This document shows, piece by piece, positions 35,014 through 43,476 of a stretch of DNA of 64,000 nucleotides. Positions within the stretch are counted from its first letter, which is position 1, and each line of letters begins with the position of its first letter. The stretch lies in assembly GCA_050248735.1 (NCBI GenBank), contig JBFWRU010000005.1, forward strand, positions 62,001 to 126,000, given 5' to 3'. Both the position numbers and the translations under genes were made by a program. The notes beneath the pieces were generated by a model. That model ran no database searches, was not told the origin of the DNA, and saw nothing but the letters and a program-made list of their open reading frames with translations. The DNA comes from JACKFE01 sp050248735 (GTDB lineage: Bacteria > Nitrospirota > Nitrospiria > Nitrospirales > UBA8639).

Positions 35014-35388
35014 TTAGGAAGCGGCAAAAGCGTTATCGATAACATATAACCAGGAACCATCCGGCTGTTTCCGGACAACTTCTGCGGTGTGTGAGAAAAA
35101 TTCGATGGGTTGATGATCGGGGCCGGTGGCAACCAGGCGCCAGGAGGCTTGGAGAAGCGCCAGGTCACCGGCTTGGTGGCAGGAGAGCGTTTCGATCTGC
35201 ATCCGTCCGTTGAGATTAAGAAAGACCATGAGTGCTTCCCGAATACCAGCATGGCCAACCACCTGTTGTCCCGGCTGAGGAACAAGAACAGCATCCGGCT
35301 CATACAAGGCGATCAAATCATCCATCTTTCCGGCATTGAAGGCCTCCGCAAAGGCGGCATGCATTTTCTGAGGATCGTTCACTTTCAT
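35014..35388 (-). CDS. SnoaL/NTF2-like (YybH-type) small protein
   Basis: 124 residues of the cone-shaped NTF2-like fold, with the pattern MHAAFAEAFNAGKMDDLIALYEPDAVLVPQPG, GHAGIREALMVFLNLNG, and the C-terminal strand pair WRLVATGPDH / VRKQPDGSWLYVIDNAFA. Members are isomerases, lyases or ligand binders and cannot be assigned by sequence alone. No partner gene; lies alone on the minus strand. Confidence 0.8.
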   Translation of the reverse strand: MKVNDPQKMHAAFAEAFNAGKMDDLIALYEPDAVLVPQPGQQVVGHAGIREALMVFLNLNGRMQIETLSCHQAGDLALLQASWRLVATGPDHQPIEFFSHTAEVVRKQPDGSWLYVIDNAFAAS

Positions 35389-35502
35389 AGAATTTCCTGT
35401 TCCACTTCTTCCCCAATACCCATTAAGAGGTCAGGCTCGATTGACACCAATACCGGCATGGTCATTTCTGGTCTCATCCATTTCAAGGGTTAGATGGCAG
35501 AT

Positions 35503-35766
35503 CTATCTTTCACGATAGACCTCTCGTCGATGTCCTACTTTCACCACAATGACCACGAGATCCTGGTCCTGTATTTCGTATACGATTCGATACATGCCCT
35601 GCCGCACTCGAAATCTTTCTTGTCCAGATAATTTTTCGCTCTCTTCCGGTCGTGGATCATCCGCTAAAGCGTCAATGCGCTTAAGAATACGATCTAAATC
35701 GCGTTGGGGTATGGATCGAAAATCTTTGGTAACAGACTTTTTAAAGATTAGCCTATATTTGGCCAT
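35503..35766 (-). CDS. RelE-family toxin (type II TA)
   Basis: 87 residues, basic, with the RelE/ParE fold: YRLIFKKSVTKDFRSIPQRDLDRILKRIDAL, then FRVRQGMYRIVYEIQDQDLVVIVVKVGHRREVYR. Ribosome-dependent mRNA cleavage is the typical activity. It overlaps the preceding antitoxin gene by 14 bases, the standard antitoxin-first arrangement. Confidence 0.88.
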   Translation of the reverse strand: MAKYRLIFKKSVTKDFRSIPQRDLDRILKRIDALADDPRPEESEKLSGQERFRVRQGMYRIVYEIQDQDLVVIVVKVGHRREVYRER

Positions 35767-35986
35767 GAGCCTTCAGATCGTTCAGAAGTTCTTCATAGCT
35801 GAGCGTAGGCTCGCTGGCACGCTCCTGGAAAGCAGCCAGATCTTCCTGATCCTCGGCCAGGGCCAATCGTACGGCATCATTGACGATGTCGGAGACGGAC
35901 CTATTGGTGTGTGCAGCCTTAATTCGCAGGGCAGCATGAAGATTTTCATCGAAGTAGACTGTCGACCTCTTGGATGTTGTTCCCAT
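35753..35986 (-). CDS. RHH-type antitoxin paired with RelE
   Basis: 77 residues. The N-terminal ribbon-helix-helix (KRSTVYFDENLHAALRIKAAHTNRSVSDIVNDAVRLAL) is followed by an acidic tail (EDQEDLAAFQERASEPTLSYEELLNDLKAHG) that would wrap the toxin. It should autoregulate the pair. Upstream is an AT-rich stretch (36010-36110) with AAGCGC/TTAGCGCT-like repeats around 36020-36050 that could be its operator. Confidence 0.87.
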   Translation of the reverse strand: MGTTSKRSTVYFDENLHAALRIKAAHTNRSVSDIVNDAVRLALAEDQEDLAAFQERASEPTLSYEELLNDLKAHGQI

Positions 35987-36115
35987 AAATCATGCCTCCT
36001 TCCTTCCATACATCATAGCGCTTTAGCATCAAAACGTCAAAGCGCTAAAACAACAAAGAGGTTGCAACAGCAAAAATCGCATTACATTTCAAATGCTAAT
36101 TTATCTCTGACGCAA

Positions 36116-36418
36116 TCAGTCATAACCATACAGCCATTTGGTCGTGGCATGATGAATGTTTTTGACTGAATGTTGCGCCCTTTTCGGAATGAACACCTCG
36201 TCTCCCGATTCAGCGATGAACGCTTCTCCCTCAATCGTCAATCGCAATTTGCCTTCAACAACAGTGACCAGTTCATTGGTTGTATGGACAAAATCGTTCC
36301 ATTCCTTCCCCGGAGGATCGACAAACAGGTTGCACGAATATCCCCGCTTACTCCATGACCGGGCAACCTCATCGCGATTCAGAGGGACAGCAAACTTCTT
36401 CGGGGTGACATATTGCAT
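36116..36418 (-). CDS. Cupin-domain protein
   Basis: 100 residues, single cupin barrel: HTTNELVTVVEGKLRLTIEGEAFIAESGDEVFIPKRAQHSVKN. The metal-binding pattern H-x4-E with a downstream His is recognisable (HTTNE and QHSVKN). No partner domain. ATG 36418 is preferred over a TTG nine codons upstream. Substrate unknown. Confidence 0.8.
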   Translation of the reverse strand: MQYVTPKKFAVPLNRDEVARSWSKRGYSCNLFVDPPGKEWNDFVHTTNELVTVVEGKLRLTIEGEAFIAESGDEVFIPKRAQHSVKNIHHATTKWLYGYD

Positions 36419-36502
36419 GGAATCTTTTCTGATCAGAAGGTTCAAGTTGCAAAGCGGACAGATTGGGGTGCCCCCTTCTCAAGTGAATTCTAAAAAATGG
36501 GG

Positions 36503-37006
36503 TCATTCAACATGCGATTCAAATATCCAATGATTTCTTGCCCATCCGGCCAGTAGATATCTATCCTCTACTGTTGTACCACTAAACTTCCCGATCCACA
36601 TCCGCATTTTCCGGAAAAGACTATGCACCACTTCTTCTGAATTCCCCTGGAATACCATCACGCGATATGTTGAACGCGAGACAAGTAACTTCTCAAAATC
36701 TTCTTTGATGGCCTTTTCACAGCCCCACTCGCATTCCGCGACAAGTGGTACATCGATAATGTGGCCTTCACGATCAGACTTATACCACACAACGTCGTAT
36801 AACCATTCTTTTCCTTCGTCCGTTTCACATCCATTTGAGGCTGTCAGACAGTCGAATTCTCGTCCAATTCCTATAATTGCGCTCTTGACCGCCACAGACC
36901 AACGTTTTTCACCTTGCCATTTCTCAGCCATAGCCTTCACAGGGATAGCTTGCAAGGCTTTTTGAATTGCATATTCAACGGTATTCATTAAGTTTCCCAC
37001 TGCCAC
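36503..37006 (-). CDS. Hypothetical protein, possible PD-(D/E)xK nuclease fold
   Basis: 167 residues. The central block YDVVWYKSDREGHIIDVPLVAECEWG followed by KEDFEKLLVSRSTYRVMVFQG has the spacing of a restriction-endonuclease-like core (Asp on one strand, an E-x-E on the next, then a Lys/Arg-rich helix), but the canonical Lys is not certain. The DNA around it is more AT-rich than the hydrogenase genes, consistent with transfer. Function unproven. Confidence 0.55.
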   Translation of the reverse strand: MAVGNLMNTVEYAIQKALQAIPVKAMAEKWQGEKRWSVAVKSAIIGIGREFDCLTASNGCETDEGKEWLYDVVWYKSDREGHIIDVPLVAECEWGCEKAIKEDFEKLLVSRSTYRVMVFQGNSEEVVHSLFRKMRMWIGKFSGTTVEDRYLLAGWARNHWIFESHVE

Positions 37007-37135
37007 ATATCACTAGCCCTAAAAGCTGATTAGTGGATCCGCCTGTTCAGCAAGTTATGTCCTGACATCCAATAATTTCGTCGACTATAAATGTTTATTT
37101 TGTTCTCTTGAATGATGGACTTGCACCATCCCCTT

Positions 37136-38284
37136 TTAATCTCTTATGACCTCAACTTTTTCCATTAAAGAACGCTTTTTAATGTAAGCAGGGAATAGCA
37201 CAGCCACAAATGCATGGAATTTGTTTTGAATTAATTCTATCTCCTCCTTAGCCTTTGCGACTTCCTCAGGAGACAGGCGTCCAGTCTGAACCAGATTGAG
37301 CACGTGGTAGGCAACAATAAAATGGGTATCTACCTCTCCCACAATAATTTCTCCTGGGTTTTCTGCCCCCATTTCAAGAGCTTCATTAAATTGCTTCTGG
37401 TCGTAATGGAAGGAGGATTCGTTCCGAATTTTTTCCAAGATTCCCTTGGTCCTTCGACAAGAAAAAATTGTCCGTCGAAATTCTTCATAGGATTGCGAGA
37501 CCTCACTCTCAAGTTCTGACATAGCAACCGCAAACGATGAAGTATTTTGTCCCTTCTCAAAGATCTCATTCCAAACATTGTGCAAGAATCCGAGTCTTAG
37601 CCTATACAGAAAAAATTGGCTCCTTTCCTTTTTAGTCAGTGCAATTTCATCTTTTCCTAACGATGCGTTTTCACTCTCTAATAAATCTTTCAATCGCTCA
37701 AAATTTGATAGATCTTCATTCGCCGCAAGTACCATGAGGACATATCTAGATAAATTATCTGTATGGGGAAATAGATCCTTAATTTTAAATTTCCATAATT
37801 CATCATTCGCATAACTTGGGGATTCCCCCTCAACGTCTATTTTTGTTTTCGCGGGAGAATGAAAATACTTCGCAGAGGGTGTCTTGCTTGGATTCTTTGC
37901 AAAGAAATCATTCACCAGATACCAGCCAACCTTTGAGAACACCAAAAGCCAACACAACAAAATGACTATACCCTTAAATTTTAAGTTTGTGTCATAAGGA
38001 GGGAATTCACGCTGAAATGCACCATCCGCCCATGTGGCGAATACGAAGAAAGGTAGAAATAAGTAGGCCAGCAACGCCCAACCCAACACTATTGCGAAGA
38101 GGTAAAAGAGGATCTTTTTGTAAAATGCTATGCGTACCCCCTCAAAGGATGATGCAGATTCCTTAAGTTTTCCTTCAAATTTCTCAAACCACTGAAGAAG
38201 GCGGATTAGCGGGGAGGATAGGAGGGCTACTAGAATCGACAGCCCCAGAGATACATTCACATTTGACAACCAATCACCAATCAT
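37136..38284 (-). CDS. Membrane-anchored hypothetical protein
   Basis: 382 residues. Three membrane helices in the first 125 residues (about 10-30, 55-85, 105-125) and a cytosolic C-terminal part of about 250 residues, charged and helical, including a Lys/Glu-rich terminal segment. No family recognised. AT-rich coding (many A/T third positions) contrasts with flanking operons. Its 5' end lies 37 bases from the IS1595-like element. Confidence 0.55.
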   Translation of the reverse strand: MIGDWLSNVNVSLGLSILVALLSSPLIRLLQWFEKFEGKLKESASSFEGVRIAFYKKILFYLFAIVLGWALLAYLFLPFFVFATWADGAFQREFPPYDTNLKFKGIVILLCWLLVFSKVGWYLVNDFFAKNPSKTPSAKYFHSPAKTKIDVEGESPSYANDELWKFKIKDLFPHTDNLSRYVLMVLAANEDLSNFERLKDLLESENASLGKDEIALTKKERSQFFLYRLRLGFLHNVWNEIFEKGQNTSSFAVAMSELESEVSQSYEEFRRTIFSCRRTKGILEKIRNESSFHYDQKQFNEALEMGAENPGEIIVGEVDTHFIVAYHVLNLVQTGRLSPEEVAKAKEEIELIQNKFHAFVAVLFPAYIKKRSLMEKVEVIRD

Positions 38285-38320
38285 TGTCCTTCTTTTTTCA
38301 GATTCGAAACATTCATTTTA

Positions 38321-38343
38321 GGTAATTAGGGCGAAAGGTAACC
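38321..38343 (+). repeat. Left terminal inverted repeat of the IS
   Basis: GGTAATTAGGG followed by GCGAAAGGTAACCA-like bases; pairs with 39137-39160. Confidence 0.7.
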
Positions 38344-39134
38344 AAAATAGATTTTTAGGAACCGTTTAAACAAGGTCTCTGATCGGTGATTAAAACAGTA
38401 TTCGATCTCTTTGAGGTACATCGGGAAATGATATTTCGATACACCTCGATAGTGATCCAAAATATGTTTTGCATAACTCCAAAATCCTTCGATCCCATGA
38501 TGTGGTTCTTCACGCATCGACGGCCCACAAAGCTTTTTGAATGGTTAATCGTATGATGTTTCCCATAGTGCTTCAAGGACTGCTATCCCCGAAACGCATC
38601 GGTGCAAGATACCGAGCCTCTCCGGGTTTTGGCTTGGATATGCCGCATGAGTTCCTTTGCACTGACCGATTCCAGCAATTTGGTATAGACGCGTTTTTCC
38701 CGCTCCAGGAGCCCACACACGACACTCTTGCCCGCCGCGACTCGGCCGCGTTTGCCCTTCCGACGCCCCCCCCCGCAATAGGCTTCGTCCAGCTCGATCT
38801 CCCCTTTGAGTTTGCCACCCTCCAACTCGGCCAAATGATACAGGGCTTCCCGGAGTCGCTGGTAGACGCGGGTAACCACTTTGACGTCGGCTTACCGGTC
38901 TCGACTCAACCGGTAAGCCGGTTGGAGCAGATAGAAACCCTGCAGGATCGCGATCTCCCGCCGAAGACGACTGAGACTTTTGCTTTTGCCACAGAGCTGG
39001 CATTTCACATAGCCTCGACTGGCGAGCAAGACCTGAAAAGATCCACAGAAAATGCACTTCCGGCCACGCAAAAATTTGTCCGCACAACTGAAAGCGGTGT
39101 TTCGTCCCATAACCATGCGCCTGTTCTCGCACAC
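38326..39134 (-). pseudogene. IS1595-family transposase, broken
   Basis: Reverse-strand remnants of one transposase. An N-terminal zinc-ribbon part (KCIFCGS and VKCQLCGKSKS) lies at 38892-39134. The catalytic part with IELDEAYCGGGRRKGKRGR, LMRHIQAKTRRGSVSCTDAFRG and HTINHSKSF is at about 38540-38879; the C-terminal part HHGIEGFWSYAKHILDHYRG is at 38326-38517. The first two segments are in one frame but interrupted by in-frame TAA (near 38892) and TAG (near 38583); a frameshift separates the last segment. The DDE-type Asp/Glu region is still recognisable. Confidence 0.85.
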
Positions 39135-39136
39135 AC

Positions 39137-39160
39137 TGGTTACGAAACACCCTAATTACC
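39137..39160 (-). repeat. Right terminal inverted repeat of the IS
   Basis: TGGTTACGAAACACCCTAATTACC on the plus strand begins with the reverse complement of the left repeat's inner part. Pairs with 38321-38343. Confidence 0.7.
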
Positions 39161-39399
39161 TTCTTATTTATGAACCTTATCAGGAATTGGCTTTGAAATT
39201 GTCGTTTACAGCATGAGCACACCCCAATCCCATTATTTTTGAGGAGATTGGCTACAATGAATTTTTACTATCATTTGGGAATTTTCAGAACCAGGGAAAA
39301 TCCGACGGATTCATTTTGATATGATGGGCCATTCTTTGAATGTGATTCCGATGAAAAATCGTGGGAATGATAAGGCCTAGGCAAACACCAGGGGTCAAG

Positions 39400-39438
39400 T
39401 TTTTGTATTATCGTGCATTATGCACAATAATACAAAAA
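39400..39438. repeat. Near-perfect 39-bp palindrome
   Basis: Two 19-base arms with a single-base centre and one mismatch: TTTTTGTATTATCGTGCAT, T, ATGCACAATAATACAAAAA. It ends six bases after the stop of the ParE-like toxin gene and could be its terminator. Its form also resembles REP-type palindromes seen near RAYT transposases, preceded here by GGGGTCAAG. Confidence 0.65.
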
Positions 39439-39443
39439 GACCG

Positions 39444-39737
39444 TTAGAGCCTGCCCAGCCAGTATTGAGGGCGACGCCGACTGTGTGCCACCGCCAGCAC
39501 TTGAACACTGCCCGAGGCTTCTCGAAACAAGACCGCAAACGGGAACCGCTTCATTCGGATGCGCCTGACATTCGGTTGTTTTTCAACCGGATATCTGTGC
39601 GGCGCGTCACAGACTGTGCGCATGATTCTTTCAAACTCGGCAAGATACGAAGCACCCAGCCCGGGCCTTTTTGATTCAAAGAACGCCACGGACTCCAGAT
39701 GCTCTGCCTCTGCGGCAGGATGAAACCCATAACTCAT
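39444..39737 (-). CDS. ParE/RelE-family toxin
   Basis: 97 residues: YGFHPAAEAEHLESVAFFESKRPGLGASYLAEFERIMRTVCDAPHRYPV then RRIRMKRFPFAVLFREASGSVQVLAVAHSRRRPQYW. This is the plasmid-stabilisation (ParE) pattern; ParE toxins poison gyrase, although some cut RNA. It overlaps its antitoxin gene by four bases. Second TA pair inside the inserted region. Confidence 0.88.
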   Translation of the reverse strand: MSYGFHPAAEAEHLESVAFFESKRPGLGASYLAEFERIMRTVCDAPHRYPVEKQPNVRRIRMKRFPFAVLFREASGSVQVLAVAHSRRRPQYWLGRL

Positions 39738-39958
39738 CTAAGCAAGGCCTGTGCTTTTTTTCTGACCTCTTCTGCCGGGATTGCCTGCACAGTGCCCTCG
39801 TCCAGCTCTCTGGCCCGGCGGTGCGCATCGGCCAGCCAATCTTCTTCTATTTCGGCGATAGTTGGTGCATCAAGGCTTAAGAGAAGTTTCTGTGCCAACT
39901 CTGCTCTTTCTTCCTCGGATAAATGAAGGGCTTCCTTTTCTATTTGCTTCAGGTTCAT
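39734..39958 (-). CDS. Addiction-module antitoxin (short HTH-less type)
   Basis: 74 residues resembling the addiction-module component family: MNLKQIEKEALHLSEEERAELAQKLLLSL then IEEDWLADAHRRARELDEGTVQAIPAEEV. Such proteins pair with ParE/RelE toxins. It lies immediately upstream of, and overlaps, the ParE gene. Ribosome binding site GGAGAAAG upstream. Confidence 0.87.
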   Translation of the reverse strand: MNLKQIEKEALHLSEEERAELAQKLLLSLDAPTIAEIEEDWLADAHRRARELDEGTVQAIPAEEVRKKAQALLR

Positions 39959-40464
39959 ATCTTTCTCCTCTTTTATGTTTTTTCTCGCTCTAATATTAAT
40001 TAGTCTACTTCTCTTATCAAGGGTGATAAGTGTATGAATTTAGCATATTAAGAGCAAGCCAATATTGCACGGAAAACCTCAAAAATCCAATTCCTGCTGG
40101 AGGATATGCATGGACTATGCAGATGGAATTGTTCGAACTTAAACATAAGTTATTCCATCCGCCTTGAAGGACAACTCACCAAGCGGATGCCCACCAAGGA
40201 CAAGGATATGAATAGTCCATTGGATAGGTCACTCCCGTAGTTCTCACCTATCTCATTGGCCACTTAATTGGCTCTGAATTTGCTAGTACATACCTAAAAG
40301 TCTTCAATTCCGACATTTTGAGGCGAAATGCTACATTGGGGTTTTGCCCAAACGGATGAGGTTTCCGCAAAAGAAGATTGAAGTGCTGCACGTGGTTATG
40401 CTGACATCCTGGAATTCTGAAAAAGCGCATTGACGAATTGGTCCCAAAGAGCCCGGCTTATGGC
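39959..40464. other. Intergenic region before hydG, AT-rich, no gene seen
   Basis: About 505 bases between the minus-strand antitoxin and the plus-strand hydG gene. No gene, no strong -35/-10 pair and no sigma54 motif were recognised, although hydG needs a promoter if it is not reached by read-through from hydB. Confidence 0.5.
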
Positions 40465-41301
40465 ATGACTCATAATCCCTACCTCATTCATCCGGCAATC
40501 ATTGTGGACAAGAAGCAGGAGTCCACCGATATTGTGACGTTTCGACTGCAGTTGACTGACCCAACTCACCGGGAGTCTTTCCGGTTTGAGGCGGGACAAT
40601 TCAATATGCTGTATGTCTTCGGTGTGGGCGAGGTGGCCATCTCTATCGTGTCAGACCCCGACGAACCGAAATTTCTGGACCACACCATTCGTATAGTGGG
40701 CAGAGTCACACAGGTTTTAGGAAACATGCAGACAGGTGAATCTGTAGGAGTCCGTGGTCCATTTGGAATGGGATGGCCCATGAAGGAAGCCCAAGGGAAA
40801 GACGTGCTTATCGTCACAGGCGGCTTGGGTTGTGCCCCGGTAGTCGGGGCCATTGAATATATGTTCCGCAGGCGCGAGGAATATGGGAACATGACCATTC
40901 TCCACGGCGTGAAGACCCCTCACGACCTGCTCTACCGGGAACGCTTCGATGCCTGGAGGCATCAACCCCGCACACAAGTCCTGCTGACCAGCGATGAACC
41001 CGGCAAGACCTGGCATAGTCATGTGGGAGTGGTTACCGAATTGTTTGACCAACTGCAGGTGGACCCTGATAACACCCTCGTCATGATGTGTGGTCCGGAA
41101 ATCATGATGCGGATTGCCTGTAATACGTTATCCCATCAGGGCCTGCGTCCCGACTCCATGTATGTGTCCCTGGAGCGGCATATGGAGTGCGGCATCGGGC
41201 TCTGCGGACATTGTCAGCTTGGGCCGTTCTTTGTCTGCAAAGACGGGCCGGTCATGCGTTTGGACCGGCTGATTCCCTTTTTGGGTAAAGTAGGGGTGTA
41301 A
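40465..41301 (+). CDS. hydG: Group 3b hydrogenase gamma subunit (FAD/NAD(P)-binding)
   Basis: 278 residues from ATG 40465. FAD domain (about 1-100) with a F-x-A-G-Q-F-like FEAGQFNMLYVFGVGEVAISI, NAD(P) domain (about 105-215) with GGLGCAPVVGAIEYM, MMCGPEIMMRIA, and a C-terminal [2Fe-2S] motif C-x4-C-x2-C...C in ECGIGLCGHCQLGPFFVCKDGP. It passes electrons between NAD(P)H and the beta subunit. An in-frame TTG 27 bases upstream is less likely. It lacks a strong ribosome binding site, in keeping with its lost neighbour hydB. Delta follows after 47 bases. Confidence 0.93.
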   Translation: MTHNPYLIHPAIIVDKKQESTDIVTFRLQLTDPTHRESFRFEAGQFNMLYVFGVGEVAISIVSDPDEPKFLDHTIRIVGRVTQVLGNMQTGESVGVRGPFGMGWPMKEAQGKDVLIVTGGLGCAPVVGAIEYMFRRREEYGNMTILHGVKTPHDLLYRERFDAWRHQPRTQVLLTSDEPGKTWHSHVGVVTELFDQLQVDPDNTLVMMCGPEIMMRIACNTLSHQGLRPDSMYVSLERHMECGIGLCGHCQLGPFFVCKDGPVMRLDRLIPFLGKVGV

Positions 41302-41348
41302 CCAGCGGACTAACAAGTGGGGAACATCAAAGAAGATGGACCGGTGAA

Positions 41349-42188
41349 ATGACAGGCATAACCAGCGATACACAGCATTCACCACGCAGGCCTCGCCCAC
41401 GAATTGCGGTGGTAAAGTTTGCTTCATGCGACGGGTGCCAGTTGAGTATCCTGAATATGGAAGACGACCTGCTGGCCTTGGGAGAGGCCCTCGATATCGC
41501 CTACTTTCCCGAAGCCTCCAGCGACATGCAGCCCGGACCCTATGATATCGCTTTCGTGGAAGGCTCCATCACCTGCCCGGAGGATTTGCCACGCATACTT
41601 GAAATCCGGCAACACACGACAACACTCATTACGATTGGCGCCTGTGCGACATCAGGCGGCATTCAGGCCCTTCGAAACTGGGCGGATGTGGAAGCCTTCA
41701 AACGGGCGGTGTATCCCAGCCCGGAATACATTCACAGCTTGAGCACCTCGACGCCCATTTCGGAACACGTCAAAGTGGACTATGAATTGTGGGGATGCCC
41801 GATCGACAAACAACAACTGCTTCGAGTTCTGACCGACCTGCTCATGGGAGTCACACCCCGCATTCCCGCGCATAGTGTCTGCCTGGAATGTAAACGTCAG
41901 GGGCATGTCTGCGTCCTGGTTGCGAAGGGCATGCCTTGCCTTGGACCGGTGACGCGTACCGGGTGCGGGGCCATCTGCCCCGGTATGGGACGGGAATGTT
42001 ATGGATGTTTTGGTCCCGCCGAACATGTTTCGGTCATTTCCGGAGTGCCGCCGAATACCACTTCCCTGGCCAACCAATTTCACCGGAAGCAGCAACTCAT
42101 TCCCGTAGACATGGTCCGCCGGTTCCGGGGAATTACCGGATCCGTTCAGTCATTCCGGAAGGAAAGCGATGCCTGGGAATCCCGATAA
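41349..42188 (+). CDS. hydD: Group 3b hydrogenase delta (small) subunit
   Basis: 279-residue small [NiFe] hydrogenase subunit. The proximal [4Fe-4S] site is visible as VKFASCDGCQLSILN, with later ligands in ITIGACATSGG and LWGCPID. More Cys clusters follow (CLECKRQGHVC, GMPCLGPVTRTGCGAICPG, ECYGCFG) for the medial and distal clusters. It overlaps hydA by 20 bases. Confidence 0.94.
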   Translation: MTGITSDTQHSPRRPRPRIAVVKFASCDGCQLSILNMEDDLLALGEALDIAYFPEASSDMQPGPYDIAFVEGSITCPEDLPRILEIRQHTTTLITIGACATSGGIQALRNWADVEAFKRAVYPSPEYIHSLSTSTPISEHVKVDYELWGCPIDKQQLLRVLTDLLMGVTPRIPAHSVCLECKRQGHVCVLVAKGMPCLGPVTRTGCGAICPGMGRECYGCFGPAEHVSVISGVPPNTTSLANQFHRKQQLIPVDMVRRFRGITGSVQSFRKESDAWESR

Positions 42189-43473
42189 CACCCGCACAAT
42201 CAAGGTCGACATGATGGCGCGAGTGGAGGGAGAAGGCGCCCTTCATGTCACGGTCCGGGATGGACAGGTTCAGGATGTCCAGCTTCGCATCTTCGAACCT
42301 CCCCGCTTCTTCGAAGCCTTCCTGCAGGGACGCCACGTCAACGAAGTACCCGATATTGTCGCCCGGATCTGCGGTATCTGTCCGGTAGCCTATCAAATGA
42401 GTGCCGTACATGCCCTGGAACCGATTTTCGGTGTGGAGATTCCGCAAAACATCAAGGACCTCCGTCGATTACTTTATTGTGGGGAATGGATTGAAAGTCA
42501 TGTGCTTCATATTTATATGCTCCATGCACCGGACTTTCTGGGGTTTGCCAGCGGAATCGACATGGCGCGCGTTTACCCCGACGTAGTGAAGCGGGGGCTC
42601 AGACTGAAGAAAGCCGGCAACGATTTGTTGACATTGCTTGGTGGACGATCCGTCCATCCGGTGTCCGTCAAAATCGGCGGATTCTCCCGGGCACCCACGA
42701 AGAAACAACTTGAGGCGCTGAAAGACGAATTCCATTGGGCCAGAGAGGCGGCCGTGGACACTCTCCGGTGGGTCAGCGGATTTGCATTCACCGACCCTGA
42801 GCAGGACTATACTTTTCTCGCCCTTCGCGGCCCTGCGGAATATCCCATGAATGAAGGAGACGTGGTCACGAATCAAGGGCACCACATGCCCGCATCGGGG
42901 TTTGAACACCATTTCCATGAAGAACAGGTCCCCTATTCCAATGCCCTTCATTGCACGTTGAACGGACGGTCGTATCTGACCGGGCCGTTGGCCCGCCTGG
43001 CTCTCAATCACGACCAGCTCTCTGTATTAGCCAAAGATATCTTACAGAGCACGGGATGTGCGCTTCCATTCAACCGAGCGTCCATGGGTATCGTGGCACG
43101 GGCGGTGGAAGTACTGTATGCCTGCGACGAGGTCATTCGTTTGATGGCTAATTATGTGGAGCCGGAGACTCCAGCCGTTCCCGTCACGCTGTGTGCCGGA
43201 ACGGGCATGGCCGCCACCGAAGCCCCGCGAGGGATGCTCTATCATCGCTATGAGGTGAACACGGATGGAACGATTCGCCTCGCCAAGATCGTTCCACCGA
43301 CGTCACAAAATCAGCGGCGCATGGAAGACGATCTGCGAAAGATGCTACCGCGGATTCTGCATCTGAACGACCAGGAAACTGGAAGGCAATGCGAGCAACT
43401 GATTCGCAGCTACGACCCGTGCATCTCCTGCGCCACGCATTTTTTGAAATTCACCAGGCAAGAAGCTCTTTAA
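42169..43473 (+). CDS. hydA: Group 3b hydrogenase alpha (large, NiFe) subunit
   Basis: 434-residue catalytic subunit. Active-site Cys motifs are at RICGICPVAY (C68, C71) and DPCISCATH (C418, C421). The C-terminal 10-residue tail after H424 (FLKFTRQEAL) is the peptide removed by the maturation protease encoded next. These soluble bidirectional enzymes couple H2 with NAD(P)(H) and can reduce sulfur. Belongs with hydB/G/D by family and order. Confidence 0.95.
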   Translation: MPGNPDNTRTIKVDMMARVEGEGALHVTVRDGQVQDVQLRIFEPPRFFEAFLQGRHVNEVPDIVARICGICPVAYQMSAVHALEPIFGVEIPQNIKDLRRLLYCGEWIESHVLHIYMLHAPDFLGFASGIDMARVYPDVVKRGLRLKKAGNDLLTLLGGRSVHPVSVKIGGFSRAPTKKQLEALKDEFHWAREAAVDTLRWVSGFAFTDPEQDYTFLALRGPAEYPMNEGDVVTNQGHHMPASGFEHHFHEEQVPYSNALHCTLNGRSYLTGPLARLALNHDQLSVLAKDILQSTGCALPFNRASMGIVARAVEVLYACDEVIRLMANYVEPETPAVPVTLCAGTGMAATEAPRGMLYHRYEVNTDGTIRLAKIVPPTSQNQRRMEDDLRKMLPRILHLNDQETGRQCEQLIRSYDPCISCATHFLKFTRQEAL

Positions 43474-43476
43474 AAT

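Larger units (their letters stand above)
38321..39160 (-). mobile_element. IS1595-like insertion sequence, about 840 bp, inactive
   Basis: Bounded by terminal inverted repeats: left 38321-38343 (GGTAATTAGGG...GTAACCA) and right 39137-39160, whose reverse complement is GGTAATTAGGG...GTAACCA. They agree at most of 23 positions. No matching target duplication is evident (TCATTTTA left, TTCTTATT right), so flanks may have decayed. The transposase inside is broken. Confidence 0.8.

Noticed and set aside
38541..39155. Plus-strand frame opposite the transposase
   Set aside because: Antisense to the IS1595-like transposase remnant whose motifs are clear.
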